Positions 1 to 12,191 are shown, counted from the stretch's first letter. The stretch: DNA of 64,000 nucleotides from JAOPZW01 sp963803375 (GCA_963803375.1 CAWDMB010000005.1:151613-215612), one strand, 5' to 3'. Numbers and translations: made by a program. Notes: generated from the letters alone by a model not told the origin.

Positions 1-415
1 TCGCGCCCCACAGGCCGATGGCGCGTGCGCGTTCTCCCCGCTCGGTGAAGACGTTGGTGAGCAACGAGAGCGTGGCCGGGAAGATGAGCGCGGCGCCGAG
101 GCCCATCACCGCGCGCGCCGCGATCAGCTCGCCGGGACTGTTGCCGAAGCCGCCGGCCAACGTCCCCGAGGCGAACACGGCCAGGCCGGCGAGCAGCACA
201 CCCTTGCGCCCGCGACGGTCGCCGAGGTTCCCGCAGGCCAGGACGAGGGCGGCGAAGATCAGGTTGTAGGCGTCGACGATCCACTCCAGCTGGGTCGTGG
301 ACGCGTGCAGCTCGCGCACGAGCGTCGGCAGCGCCACGTTGACGATCGTCGTGTCGAGGTTGATCACGAACGCCGCCAGCAGCAGCGAAACGAGGATGAT
401 TGGCTTGCGTTGCAC
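1..415 (-). CDS. MFS drug efflux transporter (DHA2/EmrB type), N-terminal part only
   Basis: The N-terminal ~138 residues of a proton-driven multidrug exporter of the major facilitator superfamily; the gene runs off the left edge of the window. The GTG start at 415 gives a first membrane helix containing the family hallmark LDTTIVNVALP, then TTQLEWIVDAYNL and the cytoplasmic loop GDRRGRKG (motif A). This arrangement is typical of the 14-helix EmrB/QacA group. No matching regulator is visible inside the window, but a palindrome sits just upstream of the start (434-453) and may be the operator of a regulator. The family call is firm; the substrate is unknown. Confidence 0.85.
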   Translation of the reverse strand, partial: MQRKPIILVSLLLAAFVINLDTTIVNVALPTLVRELHASTTQLEWIVDAYNLIFAALVLACGNLGDRRGRKGVLLAGLAVFASGTLAGGFGNSPGELIAARAVMGLGAALIFPATLSLLTNVFTERGERARAIGLWGA

Positions 416-433
416 GGCCGACCAGGCTCTGGC

Positions 434-453
434 TATCGTATCGATACTATCGA
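434..453. promoter_or_regulatory. Palindrome upstream of the MFS gene, probable repressor operator
   Basis: A perfect 10-bp palindrome GTATCGATAC (438-447) lies inside a longer AT-richer stretch ATCG..CGAT that contrasts with the GC-rich surroundings. It is about 20 bp upstream of the GTG start of the leftward MFS gene, where a TetR-type repressor would block the promoter. The inverted repeat is seen; its regulatory role is inferred. Confidence 0.45.
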
Positions 454-639
454 CTCGCTAGCCAAGGGGCGCGGTCAAAGAGGCGCGCGCGCCGCCGCCC
501 AACCGCTCGGGCATCGGCGGCGCGCCGAAACCATCGGCGCGCCGGCGGTCGCCGGCGAGGATGTGAGACCGGATCGGCGAGCGGGCGTTCTAGCGTCAGC
601 CGGACACGCGAGCGATCGTACGCCGCGCGCCGGGCGGCG

Positions 640-1416
640 TCACGCCGACCAGCGCCTCCCGGCGAGCTGCCGGCGGCGCCGCCGACGCGCGACGACCAGC
701 CGCTGGACGTCGATGTCGAGGCGCCGTGCAAGCGCCTCGAGCACGTCGTCGGCGCCCACGCCGAGGCGCTTGAGGATCTCGACCGCGAGCGCGTCGGGCA
801 CGGCGATGATGCCGGCGAGCAGGTGCTCGGTGTTGGTCACGCGGTGCCCGAGCCCTTCCGCGATCCGCCGACTGTGCTCGATCGCCTGCTTGAGGCGCGG
901 CTGAACGCCGAGTGCGTCGTAACGGCGTGGCTCGCCCAGCGCGGCGACGCATTCCTGGGCGAGGATGCCTTCGCGGGTAACTCCGAGGTCGTCGAGCACG
1001 TGCGCGGCGAGACCGTCCTCGACGACCACCAGACCCAGCAGCGCGTGCTCGGTGCCGACGTAGTTGTGGCCGAGCTCGCGCGCCTGCTCGCCGGCGTGCT
1101 CGAGCGCGCCACGCGCAGCCGGCGTCCAGCGCCCCGGCCACGCGCCGGGCTCGGTCTCGGCTGGCCCGTAGCGCTTCTGGGCCGCCTGCTTGCTGGTGCC
1201 AAACAGCGCCCCGATCTCGCTCCACGACAGGCCCGCGGCGCGCGCCTCGGAGACGAAACGCTCGACCAGCGCGTCGGCGCTGTCGGTGAGCTCGCGGCTG
1301 AGCGCGATCGCGGCGCGCAGCCGCGAGTCTGCCGATCCCGCTGGCGCGCGCGCGTGCACCAGCGCGGCGCACTGCTCGACTGTCGGCGGGTGATCGTGCT
1401 CCACGGTCGTCAACAT
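640..1416 (-). CDS. Clp N-terminal-domain protein with N-terminal helix-turn-helix
   Basis: A 258-residue protein without an ATPase module. Residues ~35-80 contain a helix-turn-helix-like segment (LSWSEIGALFGTSKQAAQKR), and residues ~95-235 hold two Clp-N repeats (GHNYVGTEHALLGL and GHRVTNTEHLLAGI), the fold that ClpC/ClpA use to bind adaptors or substrates. The C-terminal tail is very Arg-rich. Proteins of this build are common in actinobacteria and are thought to be DNA-binding regulators rather than chaperones. A 21-bp palindrome ends 5 bp before the ATG, which suggests autoregulation. Start ATG 1416 is the only plausible start. The exact function is unknown. Confidence 0.8.
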   Translation of the reverse strand: MLTTVEHDHPPTVEQCAALVHARAPAGSADSRLRAAIALSRELTDSADALVERFVSEARAAGLSWSEIGALFGTSKQAAQKRYGPAETEPGAWPGRWTPAARGALEHAGEQARELGHNYVGTEHALLGLVVVEDGLAAHVLDDLGVTREGILAQECVAALGEPRRYDALGVQPRLKQAIEHSRRIAEGLGHRVTNTEHLLAGIIAVPDALAVEILKRLGVGADDVLEALARRLDIDVQRLVVARRRRRRQLAGRRWSA

Positions 1417-1420
1417 TAGG

Positions 1421-1441
1421 TTGACGCCAAATTGGTGTCAA
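1421..1441. promoter_or_regulatory. Inverted repeat at the Clp-N gene start, probable autoregulatory operator
   Basis: Arms TTGACGCCAA (1421-1430) and TTGGTGTCAA (1432-1441) form a 10-bp inverted repeat with one mismatch and a 1-bp spacer. The repeat ends 5 bp from the ATG of the leftward Clp-N/HTH gene, leaving no room for a normal Shine-Dalgarno, so the mRNA may have a very short leader. On the minus strand the outer arm contains TTGACA, a consensus -35 hexamer. Repression by the HTH protein itself is the simplest reading. Confidence 0.55.
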
Positions 1442-1793
1442 GGCCACGGCGGTGCGCCAGCCGGCTACGGACCTGTTCAGCCGTGGGCCGGCAGGTCGTC
1501 GCGGCGCACCATGGCGAGAAGGCGCCGGTGGTGTGACAGCGACACATGTTGGCCGGGGCGATCGCCCGGGTAATCGCAGCCCACGCGACGAGAGGGTCCC
1601 GAACGAAAACCTGGTCATGCCGCAGCACACGGGGCCCACGATCCGAGTCCCCCAAGGCGCGGACATGAGGGGCAGCGGATCGCCACCTGCGGATCCGGTT
1701 GCTGTGCCAGCATCGGCGGTGAAAGCAACGATGAGCGATGGAGCTGATGCGCCTTCACGATGACCGGATCGCGTTCGGCGGCGGCGCGGGGTC
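1442..1793. other. Intergenic region without a supported gene
   Basis: Between the divergent Clp-N gene and the PPOX gene. Open frames here lack family similarity that I can recognise and have no ribosome-binding site. Apart from the operator at its left edge I see no RNA or repeat. Confidence 0.5.
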
Positions 1794-2177
1794 GTGGCGA
1801 TGAGCGTCTTCACCGAGGTCGAGCTTCGGTACCTGACCGGCGGGCGGCAGCTGGGACGGATCGCGACGGTCGGCGCCGACGGGACGCCGCACGTGGTTCC
1901 GGTCGGATGGATCTACAACGCGGCACGCGACACGATCGACGTCGGGGGCCACGAGCTGGAGCGGTCGAAGAAGTTCCGCGACGTGGCCCGCACCGGGCGA
2001 GCCGCGATCGTGATCGACGATCTGGAGAGCACGGACCCGTGGCGTCCGCGGGCGATCGAGGTCCGCGGGCGGGCCGAGGCGATCGCCCTGCCTACGCCGC
2101 TGATCCAGATCTATCCGGAGCGGATCATCAGCTGGGGGCTCGAACAGGGCCGCAGCGCGCGCACGGTGGCGAGGTAG
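1794..2177 (+). CDS. PPOX-class F420-dependent (pyridoxamine oxidase-fold) oxidoreductase
   Basis: A 127-residue split-barrel flavin/deazaflavin-binding protein. The order of segments matches the family: LGRIATVGADGTPHVVPVGW (strands binding the cofactor), SKKFRDVARTGRAAIVIDD, and RAIEVRGRAEAI. Actinobacterial members of this size usually use coenzyme F420 rather than FMN, reducing or oxidising small organic substrates; which one is used here cannot be read from sequence. Start GTG 1794 or ATG 1800 (two codons later) are both possible; no strong ribosome-binding site separates them. It stands alone, with a 320-bp gap before the helicase gene. Confidence 0.85.
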   Translation: MAMSVFTEVELRYLTGGRQLGRIATVGADGTPHVVPVGWIYNAARDTIDVGGHELERSKKFRDVARTGRAAIVIDDLESTDPWRPRAIEVRGRAEAIALPTPLIQIYPERIISWGLEQGRSARTVAR

Positions 2178-2497
2178 CACCACGCTCGGCGATCTCCGTC
2201 GCGGTTCCGTCGAGGTGGTCGCACAGACCCCCGCGAGGCCCCGCAGAATCCGACGCCGGCCGCCGCGAGGTGGGAGCGACGCAGCGGTAAATCGCGAGCG
2301 CCTGGCGACGAAGACGGCGAGCGCGTGTGCCATCGCCCGGTTCGTCGCGGCCGACAGGGCCAACCGAGACACCGTGGCGCGCGGGCGGGATGCCGCGACG
2401 GGGCCGGGCGCGGCCACGCTCGTGGATCGCGGGCCTGGGGGTGCGACGCCGCCCGTGCACGCGCTCGGGTGGGACACACCACGATTGTGATGCACTG
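2178..2497. other. Intergenic region, nothing recognised
   Basis: 320 bp between the PPOX gene and the helicase. An open frame runs through it in phase with the helicase, but its Arg/Gly/Pro-rich translation is typical of non-coding high-GC DNA, so I place the helicase start at its right end. It presumably carries the helicase promoter. Confidence 0.4.
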
Positions 2498-6673
<4,176 letters not shown>

Positions 6674-6679
6674 TCGCCG

Positions 6680-6836
6680 GCGTTCGGCATCTACCTCCGC
6701 GACCCGCGCGCGCCGATCGCCGCGCCCACGGGATCGTCGTCGTGACCCTGGCCGGCGACGGCATCGCCCATCACGCGCTTCGGCGCCACCAGTCCGCTTC
6801 GCCCGCTTCGGGCTGCCGCGCAGCCTCGATCCCTGG
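6680..6836 (+). pseudogene. Relic of an ECF sigma factor C-terminal (SnoaL-like) domain
   Basis: Read in shifting frames, this stretch gives AFGIYLRDPRAPIAA, then RAHGIVVVTLAGDGIA, then ITRFGATS, then FARFGLPRSL. These are consecutive pieces of the C-terminal SnoaL-like domain found in long ECF sigma factors (the same class as the intact gene at 9110). At least two frame changes separate the pieces and no sigma-2 or sigma-4 region precedes them, because the helicase ends immediately upstream. A decayed, 5'-truncated paralogue is the best explanation; similarity is judged from memory of the family. Confidence 0.5.
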
Positions 6837-7004
6837 CGCGGCGCCGCGGCGCTCGCCTACCGCGCCGGGTTCGGGCCCGAGGTCGCCGCGCCTGGTTCAC
6901 GTAGCGATGGATTCCGGCTCCTCGGCGCCTCTCTATTCGAAACGACGCAATTCGAGAGGAGTCGGCGATGGATGCCAGGGCGAGAGCAATGACGCGGTGG
7001 GTCC

Positions 7005-8384
7005 GTGATCCTCACGGGCATCGGTTCGCTGATGGCGGCGCTCGACACGCTGGTCGTGGCGACCGCGCTCAGCAAGATCCGGTTGGACCTCCACGCTTCG
7101 GTCGAGCAGCTGGAGTGGACGGTCAACGCCTACAACCTCAGCTTCGCCGTGCTGCTGATCACGGCGGCGGCGCTCGGCGACCGCTTCGGGCGGCGCCGGC
7201 TCTTCGCCGCGGGCCTCGGGTTGTTCGCGGCGGCCTCGGCCGTGAGCGCAGTGGCCCCGAACGTCGGCTGGCTGATCGGCGCGCGTGCCGTGCAGGGGGC
7301 CGGGTCGGCTCTGATCATGCCGCTGGGCCTCGCGCTGCTGAGCTCGGCGTTCCCGCCCGAGAAGCGCGGCGCCTCGATCGGGATGTTCAGCGCGATTACC
7401 GGCCTGGCAGTCGCCAGCGGGCCGCTGGTCGGCGGCGCGGTGGTCCAGGGGATCAGCTGGCAGTGGATCTTCTGGGTGAACGTGCCGATCGCCGTGGTCT
7501 CGATCCCGCTCGTGCTCACCAAGATGAAGGAGAGCTACGGCCCGGACACGAGCCTTGACCTGTGCGGCCTCGCGCTGGTCACGAGCGGCGCCCTGGGCAT
7601 CGTCTGGGCGCTGATGCGGGGCAACCAGGTCGGCTGGACGAGCATCGAGACGCTCGCGTCGATGGCGGTCGGAGCGCTGCTGGCGGTCGCGTTCGTGGGC
7701 TGGGAGCGGCGCGCTCGCGAGCCGATGCTGCCGATCGAGTTCTTCCGCTCGCGCAGCTTCTCGGCCGGCAACGCGGCGATCTTCTTCACGTTCGCCTCGC
7801 TGTTCGGGGCCGTGTTCTTCTACGCCCAGCTGCTTCAAGTCGGCCTCGGCTACGGTCCGCTCGGCACCGGCCTGCGGCTGCTGCCGTGGACGGCGACGTT
7901 CATCACGGTCGCCCCGATCGCGGGCGCGCTCAGCGACCGCATCGGCGAGCGACCCCTGATGGTCGCCGGGCTCTCGCTGCAGGCGGCCGGCATGGCGTGG
8001 CTGGCGCTGATCGCCGAGCCCGGCATGCCCTACTCGCACATGCTGGCCCCACTCATCGTCGCCGGCGTCGGCATCTCGATGGCGATCCCATCGGCGCAGA
8101 ACTCGGTGGTCGGCGGGGTCGGGGACGACGCGATCGGCAAGGCGGCCGGAGCCAACAGCATGATGCGCGAGCTCGGCGGCGTGTTCGGCGTCGCGACCGT
8201 TGTCGCGGTGTTCGCCGCGACCGGCGGCTACGCCTCCGCGGCGACGTTCACGGACGGCTTCGGCCCCGCGATCGGTCTCGCGGCCGCGCTGGCCCTTGCC
8301 GGCGCGATCGCCGGCCTGGCGCTGCCCGGCCGCCGGCCGGCGGCGCGCATGACCGCAGTTCCGGCCCTGGACACCCCGGGCTGA
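7005..8384 (+). CDS. MFS transporter, DHA2 (EmrB/QacA) family; probable frameshift at its 5' end
   Basis: A ~460-residue 14-helix drug/proton antiporter: GSLMAALDTLVVATALS in helix 1, EQLEWTVNAYNLSF, motif A GDRFGRRR, and motif C-like GAGSALIMPLGLALL. As read, the only start in frame is GTG 7005, which lacks a ribosome-binding site and cuts into helix 1. A good site (GAGAGGAG, ~6953-6960) instead precedes ATG 6968 in another frame. Dropping one base from gtccgtg near 7003 joins that start to the transporter, giving MTRWVVILTGIG, as expected for the family. So either one base is extra in the sequence or the gene is mutated. It may head the run that continues at 8413. Confidence 0.85.
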   Translation: MILTGIGSLMAALDTLVVATALSKIRLDLHASVEQLEWTVNAYNLSFAVLLITAAALGDRFGRRRLFAAGLGLFAAASAVSAVAPNVGWLIGARAVQGAGSALIMPLGLALLSSAFPPEKRGASIGMFSAITGLAVASGPLVGGAVVQGISWQWIFWVNVPIAVVSIPLVLTKMKESYGPDTSLDLCGLALVTSGALGIVWALMRGNQVGWTSIETLASMAVGALLAVAFVGWERRAREPMLPIEFFRSRSFSAGNAAIFFTFASLFGAVFFYAQLLQVGLGYGPLGTGLRLLPWTATFITVAPIAGALSDRIGERPLMVAGLSLQAAGMAWLALIAEPGMPYSHMLAPLIVAGVGISMAIPSAQNSVVGGVGDDAIGKAAGANSMMRELGGVFGVATVVAVFAATGGYASAATFTDGFGPAIGLAAALALAGAIAGLALPGRRPAARMTAVPALDTPG

Positions 8385-8412
8385 CAAGACCACGACACAC
8401 TGGAGATCAGAA

Positions 8413-8712
8413 ATGCATCAGGTGATGGTTCGATACACGGTCAAGCCGGATCGGGTCGACGAGAACGAGCGGCTGGTCCGGGCCGTGTATGACGAGCTCT
8501 CGCGCACCCAGCCCGATGGCTACCAGTACTCGACCTACCGGCTGGACGACGGCGTCACGTTCGTCCACGTCTCGAGGAGCGAGAGCGGGCGCGGGCCGCT
8601 CCCCGAGCTCGAGGCCTTCCAGCGCTTCCAGGAGAACATCGGCGAGCGTTGCGAAGAGGCGCCGGTCGTCACAGACATCGAGACGATCGGCTCGTACAGG
8701 AGCACACGATGA
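8413..8712 (+). CDS. Small ABM-like (dimeric alpha/beta barrel) protein
   Basis: A 99-residue protein: the start (MHQVMVRYTVKPDRVDENE), central YSTYRLDDGVTFVHVSR and late AFQRFQENIGERC segments fit the dimeric alpha/beta-barrel fold of antibiotic-biosynthesis-monooxygenase-like proteins. No catalytic residues can be assigned. GGAGA (8402-8406) precedes the ATG. Its stop overlaps the start of the next gene by 4 bp (ATGA), so the two are translationally coupled. Together with the VOC protein and sigma factor downstream it may be part of a sigma-factor-linked stress or detoxification unit. Confidence 0.65.
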   Translation: MHQVMVRYTVKPDRVDENERLVRAVYDELSRTQPDGYQYSTYRLDDGVTFVHVSRSESGRGPLPELEAFQRFQENIGERCEEAPVVTDIETIGSYRSTR

Positions 8713-9113
8713 GCGCCAACGGGCTCAGCGATCAGGAGGGGGCCGGCGTTCGCGCCGGCCCCCGGGCCGTCGTGCACCTCGAGCTGCACACTCGCGATCT
8801 CGCGGTCGCCAGCGACTTCTACGTCCGCCTCCTGCACTGGCAGCCGGAGCGGATCGCCACCAAGCACGGCTCCTACGTCGCGCTCGGGCTCGGCGGAGAG
8901 ATCGGCGGAGGCGTCGTCGAATGCTCGACCGAGCAGCCGGTGTGGCTCCCCTACGTCGAGGTCGACCGGATCGACCTGGTCACCGACAGCGCGCGCACGC
9001 TCGGCGCGTCGGTCCTGCTGGAGCCCCGCGAGGGGCCGGCCGGCTGGCGCAGCGTCATCACCTGCGCCGACGGCTCGCAGGTCGCGCTGTGGCAGCCGAA
9101 GGATCCGCGATGA
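8709..9113 (+). CDS. VOC-family (glyoxalase/bleomycin-resistance-like) protein
   Basis: A 134-residue vicinal-oxygen-chelate-fold protein: VHLELHTRDLAVASDFYVRL opens the first beta-alpha-beta-beta-beta module, and LLEPREGPAGWRSVITCADG with QVALWQPK closes the second. These proteins bind a metal and act on, or sequester, small reactive compounds; the substrate is unknown. Both ends overlap neighbours by ATGA, placing it inside a translationally coupled trio with the ABM-like gene and the ECF sigma factor gene. Confidence 0.75.
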   Translation: MSANGLSDQEGAGVRAGPRAVVHLELHTRDLAVASDFYVRLLHWQPERIATKHGSYVALGLGGEIGGGVVECSTEQPVWLPYVEVDRIDLVTDSARTLGASVLLEPREGPAGWRSVITCADGSQVALWQPKDPR

Positions 9114-10120
9114 ACGAGCAACAGGTGCTCGCGGCCGCCCGGGACGGCGACGAAGACGCGTTCGCTCGCCTGATCGGGCCCTACCGACGCGAGCTGCACG
9201 CGCACTGCTACCGGATGCTCGGCTCGGCGGCCGATGCCGAGGACGCGCTGCAGGACGCACTCCTCGGAGCGTGGCGCGGGCTACCGCGATTCGAGGGGCG
9301 CAGCACGCTGCGTACCTGGCTGTACACGATCACGACCAACGCATGCTTGCGCGCGATCGCGCGGCGACCGAAGCGCGTGCTCCCGATCGACTACGGCCCG
9401 CCCTCCGACCCGCACGACCGGCCGGCCGAACCGCTCGTCGAGTCGGTCTGGATCGAGCCGTTCCCGGACACCCTCATCGAGGACGCGGCGACACCCGACG
9501 CCCGCTACGAGCAGCGCGAAGGCGTGGAGCTCGCGTTCGTCGCCGCGCTCCAGCACCTGCCGGCGCGCCAGCGCGCGGTCCTGATCCTGCGCGACGTGCT
9601 CGGGTTCTCGGCCCGCGAGACGGCCGACGCGCTCGACACCACGCCGGTCTCGATCGACAGCGCGCTGCAACGCGCGCACAAGGCGGTCGACGCGCGTCTG
9701 CCCGAGCGCAGCCAGCAGGCGACGCTGCGCTCGCTCGACAACGACGACCTGCGCCAAGTGATCGAGGGCTTCGTCGAGGCGTGGGAGCGGGCCGACGTCG
9801 ACGCCGTCGTCGCGATGCTCGCCCACGACGCGGTGCTCGCGATGCCCCCACACCCGACCTGGTTCGCCGGGCGCGATGCGGTCGGCGCCTTCCTGGCGGC
9901 CCGTCCGCTCGCGCCGGGAGCTCGCGCCCGCCTCGTGCCGACGCGCGCCAACGGGCAGGTGGCGTTCGGCCACTACAGCTGGGACGACGAGGCGAACGCG
10001 TTCATGCCCCACGCGATCACGATCCTGTCGCTGCGCGAGGCGCAGATCGCGGAGCTCACGATCTTCAAGAGCGCCGAGGCGTTCGCGGGGTTCGCCCTGC
10101 CCGAGAGGGTCGAGGCGTGA
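9110..10120 (+). CDS. ECF sigma factor with C-terminal SnoaL-like domain
   Basis: A 336-residue extracytoplasmic-function RNA polymerase sigma factor. Region 2 spans ~15-80 (CYRMLGSAADAEDALQDALL, FEGRSTLRTWLYTITTNACL). Region 4 spans ~150-205 (LPARQRAVLILRDVLGFSARE, a helix-turn-helix). A SnoaL-like domain (~215-330) replaces a separate anti-sigma factor; in such long ECF groups this extension regulates activity. It resembles the SigG/SigJ-like long ECF class. ATG 9110 overlaps the stop of the VOC gene. A decayed fragment of the same kind lies at 6680-6836. The promoters it recognises are not determinable here. Confidence 0.88.
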   Translation: MNEQQVLAAARDGDEDAFARLIGPYRRELHAHCYRMLGSAADAEDALQDALLGAWRGLPRFEGRSTLRTWLYTITTNACLRAIARRPKRVLPIDYGPPSDPHDRPAEPLVESVWIEPFPDTLIEDAATPDARYEQREGVELAFVAALQHLPARQRAVLILRDVLGFSARETADALDTTPVSIDSALQRAHKAVDARLPERSQQATLRSLDNDDLRQVIEGFVEAWERADVDAVVAMLAHDAVLAMPPHPTWFAGRDAVGAFLAARPLAPGARARLVPTRANGQVAFGHYSWDDEANAFMPHAITILSLREAQIAELTIFKSAEAFAGFALPERVEA

Positions 10121-10371
10121 CGCTCAGCGCACGGTCAGCCGCGCGTGCATCTCACCCGAGGGCGCGGTCATCGGCGCGGCCGTGCCGGTCGGCGACGCGT
10201 GTTCACTGCCACCGCAATGGGCGTGACGTCGGGGACCACCCCTAGGGGACGCGCGCCGGGTAGCCCCCGGCCTCCCACCGGTTGTCCCGGCTGGGCGGCG
10301 ACGCGCTCGGCGGCGATCCTGGTCGTACGCACACGAACCCGGGGCCGACCCGGAGAAGAGAGAAGACAGCC
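10121..10371. other. Intergenic region with small stem-loops
   Basis: Contains a 10-bp palindrome CCCCTAGGGG (10239-10248) and a perfect 6-bp stem GCCGGG/CCCGGC (10255-10271) with a 5-nt loop. The second could end transcription of the sigma factor operon, although it has no T tract. No gene is supported. Confidence 0.35.
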
Positions 10372-10650
10372 ATGGCCGTTGCCACCCACCCGCAGGTCGA
10401 TGTCCACGAGCCTTCGCTCGCCGGCGCGCGAGCATGGTTCGCGCAGCGGGGCCTCTCGCGTCCGCGCGAGGGCCGCGTTCTGGCCGGAGTCTGCGCCGGC
10501 TTCGCCCGGCGCTACGAGATCAACCCGCTCGTCGCGCGAGTGCTCGGCATCGCCACCGTCGTGGTGCTGAGCCCGCTCGTGTACGTCGGGGCCTGGATCC
10601 TGATGCCGATCGACGCCGACGTCGCGCCGCCCGCCGCGAGCTCCCCCTAG
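10372..10650 (+). CDS. PspC-domain membrane protein
   Basis: A 92-residue protein with a PspC domain: RPREGRVLAGVCAGFARRYE followed by a hydrophobic helix (ATVVVLSPLVYVGAWILMP). PspC domains sit in the membrane in envelope-stress and two-component sensing systems. An unusually long N-terminal extension (~30 residues) precedes the domain. A purine-rich GGAGAAGAGAGAAG stretch upstream of ATG 10372 serves as ribosome-binding site. It is followed after 11 bp by the PAP2 phosphatase, with which it is probably co-transcribed. Confidence 0.85.
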   Translation: MAVATHPQVDVHEPSLAGARAWFAQRGLSRPREGRVLAGVCAGFARRYEINPLVARVLGIATVVVLSPLVYVGAWILMPIDADVAPPAASSP

Positions 10651-10661
10651 GATCGCGGGCC

Positions 10662-11246
10662 ATGACGACGGCGACCCGCCGCCGCCCGGCCTGGCTGCGC
10701 GACGCCGAGCGCGTCGACGTCGCCGTCTACGCCGCCGTGGCGATGACCCCGACGCCCTCCCTGGACCGCGTCATGCGACGGCTGGCCTCCGCGGCGGACC
10801 GGTCGCGCCTGTCGCTCGCCGCCGCCGGCCTGCTCGCCGTCGCCCGCGGGGCTCGCGGGCGCCGCGCGGCGGGCATGGGACTCGCGTCGATCGGCGTGAC
10901 CTCCGCTGTGGTGAACCTCGTCGTCAAGCCGCTCGCGCGCCGCCGGCGCCCGGACCGGGACCTTCACGAGGTGCCGCTCCCCCGCCACGTCCCGATGCCC
11001 GCGACGCGGTCCTTTCCGTCGGGCCATTCGGCGTCGGCGTTCGCCTTCGCGACCGGCGTCGGGCACGTCCTGCCGCGCGAGTCCGTCCCGCTGCGCGTGC
11101 TGGCTGCGGCGGTCGGCTACTCGCGGGTCCACACCGGCGTCCACTTCCCCGGGGACGTGGTCCTCGGCGCGCTCGTCGGGACGGTGGTGGCGCAGGCGAC
11201 GACGCGCGCGCTCGAGCGGGGGCGAACCGGCTGGTCGCAGGGCTGA
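10662..11246 (+). CDS. PAP2-family membrane phosphatase
   Basis: A 194-residue phosphatidic-acid-phosphatase type 2 protein. The three catalytic signatures are present in order: KPLARRRRP, PSGHS, and SRVHTGVHFPGD, with hydrophobic helices between them. Enzymes of this type dephosphorylate lipid phosphates or undecaprenyl-diphosphate at the outer face of the membrane. Start ATG 10662 lies 11 bp after the PspC gene. A different type of undecaprenyl-diphosphatase (UppP) is encoded at 53041, so the substrate here is open. Confidence 0.85.
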   Translation: MTTATRRRPAWLRDAERVDVAVYAAVAMTPTPSLDRVMRRLASAADRSRLSLAAAGLLAVARGARGRRAAGMGLASIGVTSAVVNLVVKPLARRRRPDRDLHEVPLPRHVPMPATRSFPSGHSASAFAFATGVGHVLPRESVPLRVLAAAVGYSRVHTGVHFPGDVVLGALVGTVVAQATTRALERGRTGWSQG

Positions 11247-11351
11247 GCCGCGAGACGCGCCCGATCCGGACCGCGCGCGGACCATGACCCGTTCAGGATC
11301 CGATTGCGCAGCGTCGCCTTCCCCGAGCCGAGCAATCGCGGGCCGGCGCGG

Positions 11352-12191
11352 TCACGCGGCTTGGGCGCGGGGCGTGAACGGGTGCTGCTCGAGCGCGCCA
11401 CCGCGATGCACGGTGACGGCTGTCGCCTCGGGGATCTCGTGCCACGCGCCTTGGAGGTCCGAGAACGGCTCCGAGATGATCACGCGGTCCTCGTCGCGCA
11501 CCCGCTGCAGTCGCGGGTTGTCGGGGTGCAGCGCGCGCAGCGTGTGGACGTCGGCCGACGCGAAGAGGCTGCGTGAGCGGCCCTCCGAGGAGTAGCGCAC
11601 CACCCACAGCGACTCGCCGTCGCTGATCCCGACGCTGCCCTGGAAGGGGAACTCGACGCCGTGGCCCCGGCCGGTGGCCTCGACCAGACCGATGGCGCGC
11701 TCGAGCGCGCCGAGGGGATCCTCCGCGAGCCCGAGGCTCAGCGTGAGGTGGAACAGCACCTCGGAGTCCGTGGAGCCCTGGACTTCGGCGAAGAGCTCCG
11801 GCTCGAGGGCGAGCATCAGGTCGCGCCGCAGCTTGTGGAAGTCGGCGATCAGGCCGTTGTGGACGAACAGCCAGCGCCCGTGCGAGAACGGGTGGCAGTT
11901 GGTCTCCTGCACGGGCGAGCCCGACGTCGCGCGCACGTGCGCGAGGAACAGCGGGGACTCGATGTGGCGCGCGAGGTGGCGGAGGTTGGCGTCGCCCCAG
12001 GCCGGCAGGACGCTGTGGTAGACGCCCGGCCCCTCGCCCGCCCCGTACCATCCGACGCCGAAGCCGTCGCCGTTGGTGGTCTCGGCGCCCATGCGCGAAT
12101 GCAAGCTCTGGTCGACGAGCCCGTGCTGGGTCCTGAAGAGCAGTTCGTCGAGGAGCACGGGCTCCCCGTTCCACGCCATCCACCGGCACAT
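11352..12191 (-). CDS. Class II glutamine amidotransferase (EgtC-like)
   Basis: A 279-residue Ntn-hydrolase. After Met removal, Cys2 (MCRWMAW) becomes the N-terminal nucleophile. Supporting motifs: TTNGDGFGVGWYG, LAHVRATSG, and NCHPFSHGRWLFVHNG. This group includes EgtC (gamma-glutamyl hercynylcysteine sulfoxide hydrolase), but no other ergothioneine genes are nearby, so it is better described as a general class II amidotransferase. It is transcribed alone, convergent with the PAP2 gene. Confidence 0.85.
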   Translation of the reverse strand: MCRWMAWNGEPVLLDELLFRTQHGLVDQSLHSRMGAETTNGDGFGVGWYGAGEGPGVYHSVLPAWGDANLRHLARHIESPLFLAHVRATSGSPVQETNCHPFSHGRWLFVHNGLIADFHKLRRDLMLALEPELFAEVQGSTDSEVLFHLTLSLGLAEDPLGALERAIGLVEATGRGHGVEFPFQGSVGISDGESLWVVRYSSEGRSRSLFASADVHTLRALHPDNPRLQRVRDEDRVIISEPFSDLQGAWHEIPEATAVTVHRGGALEQHPFTPRAQAA

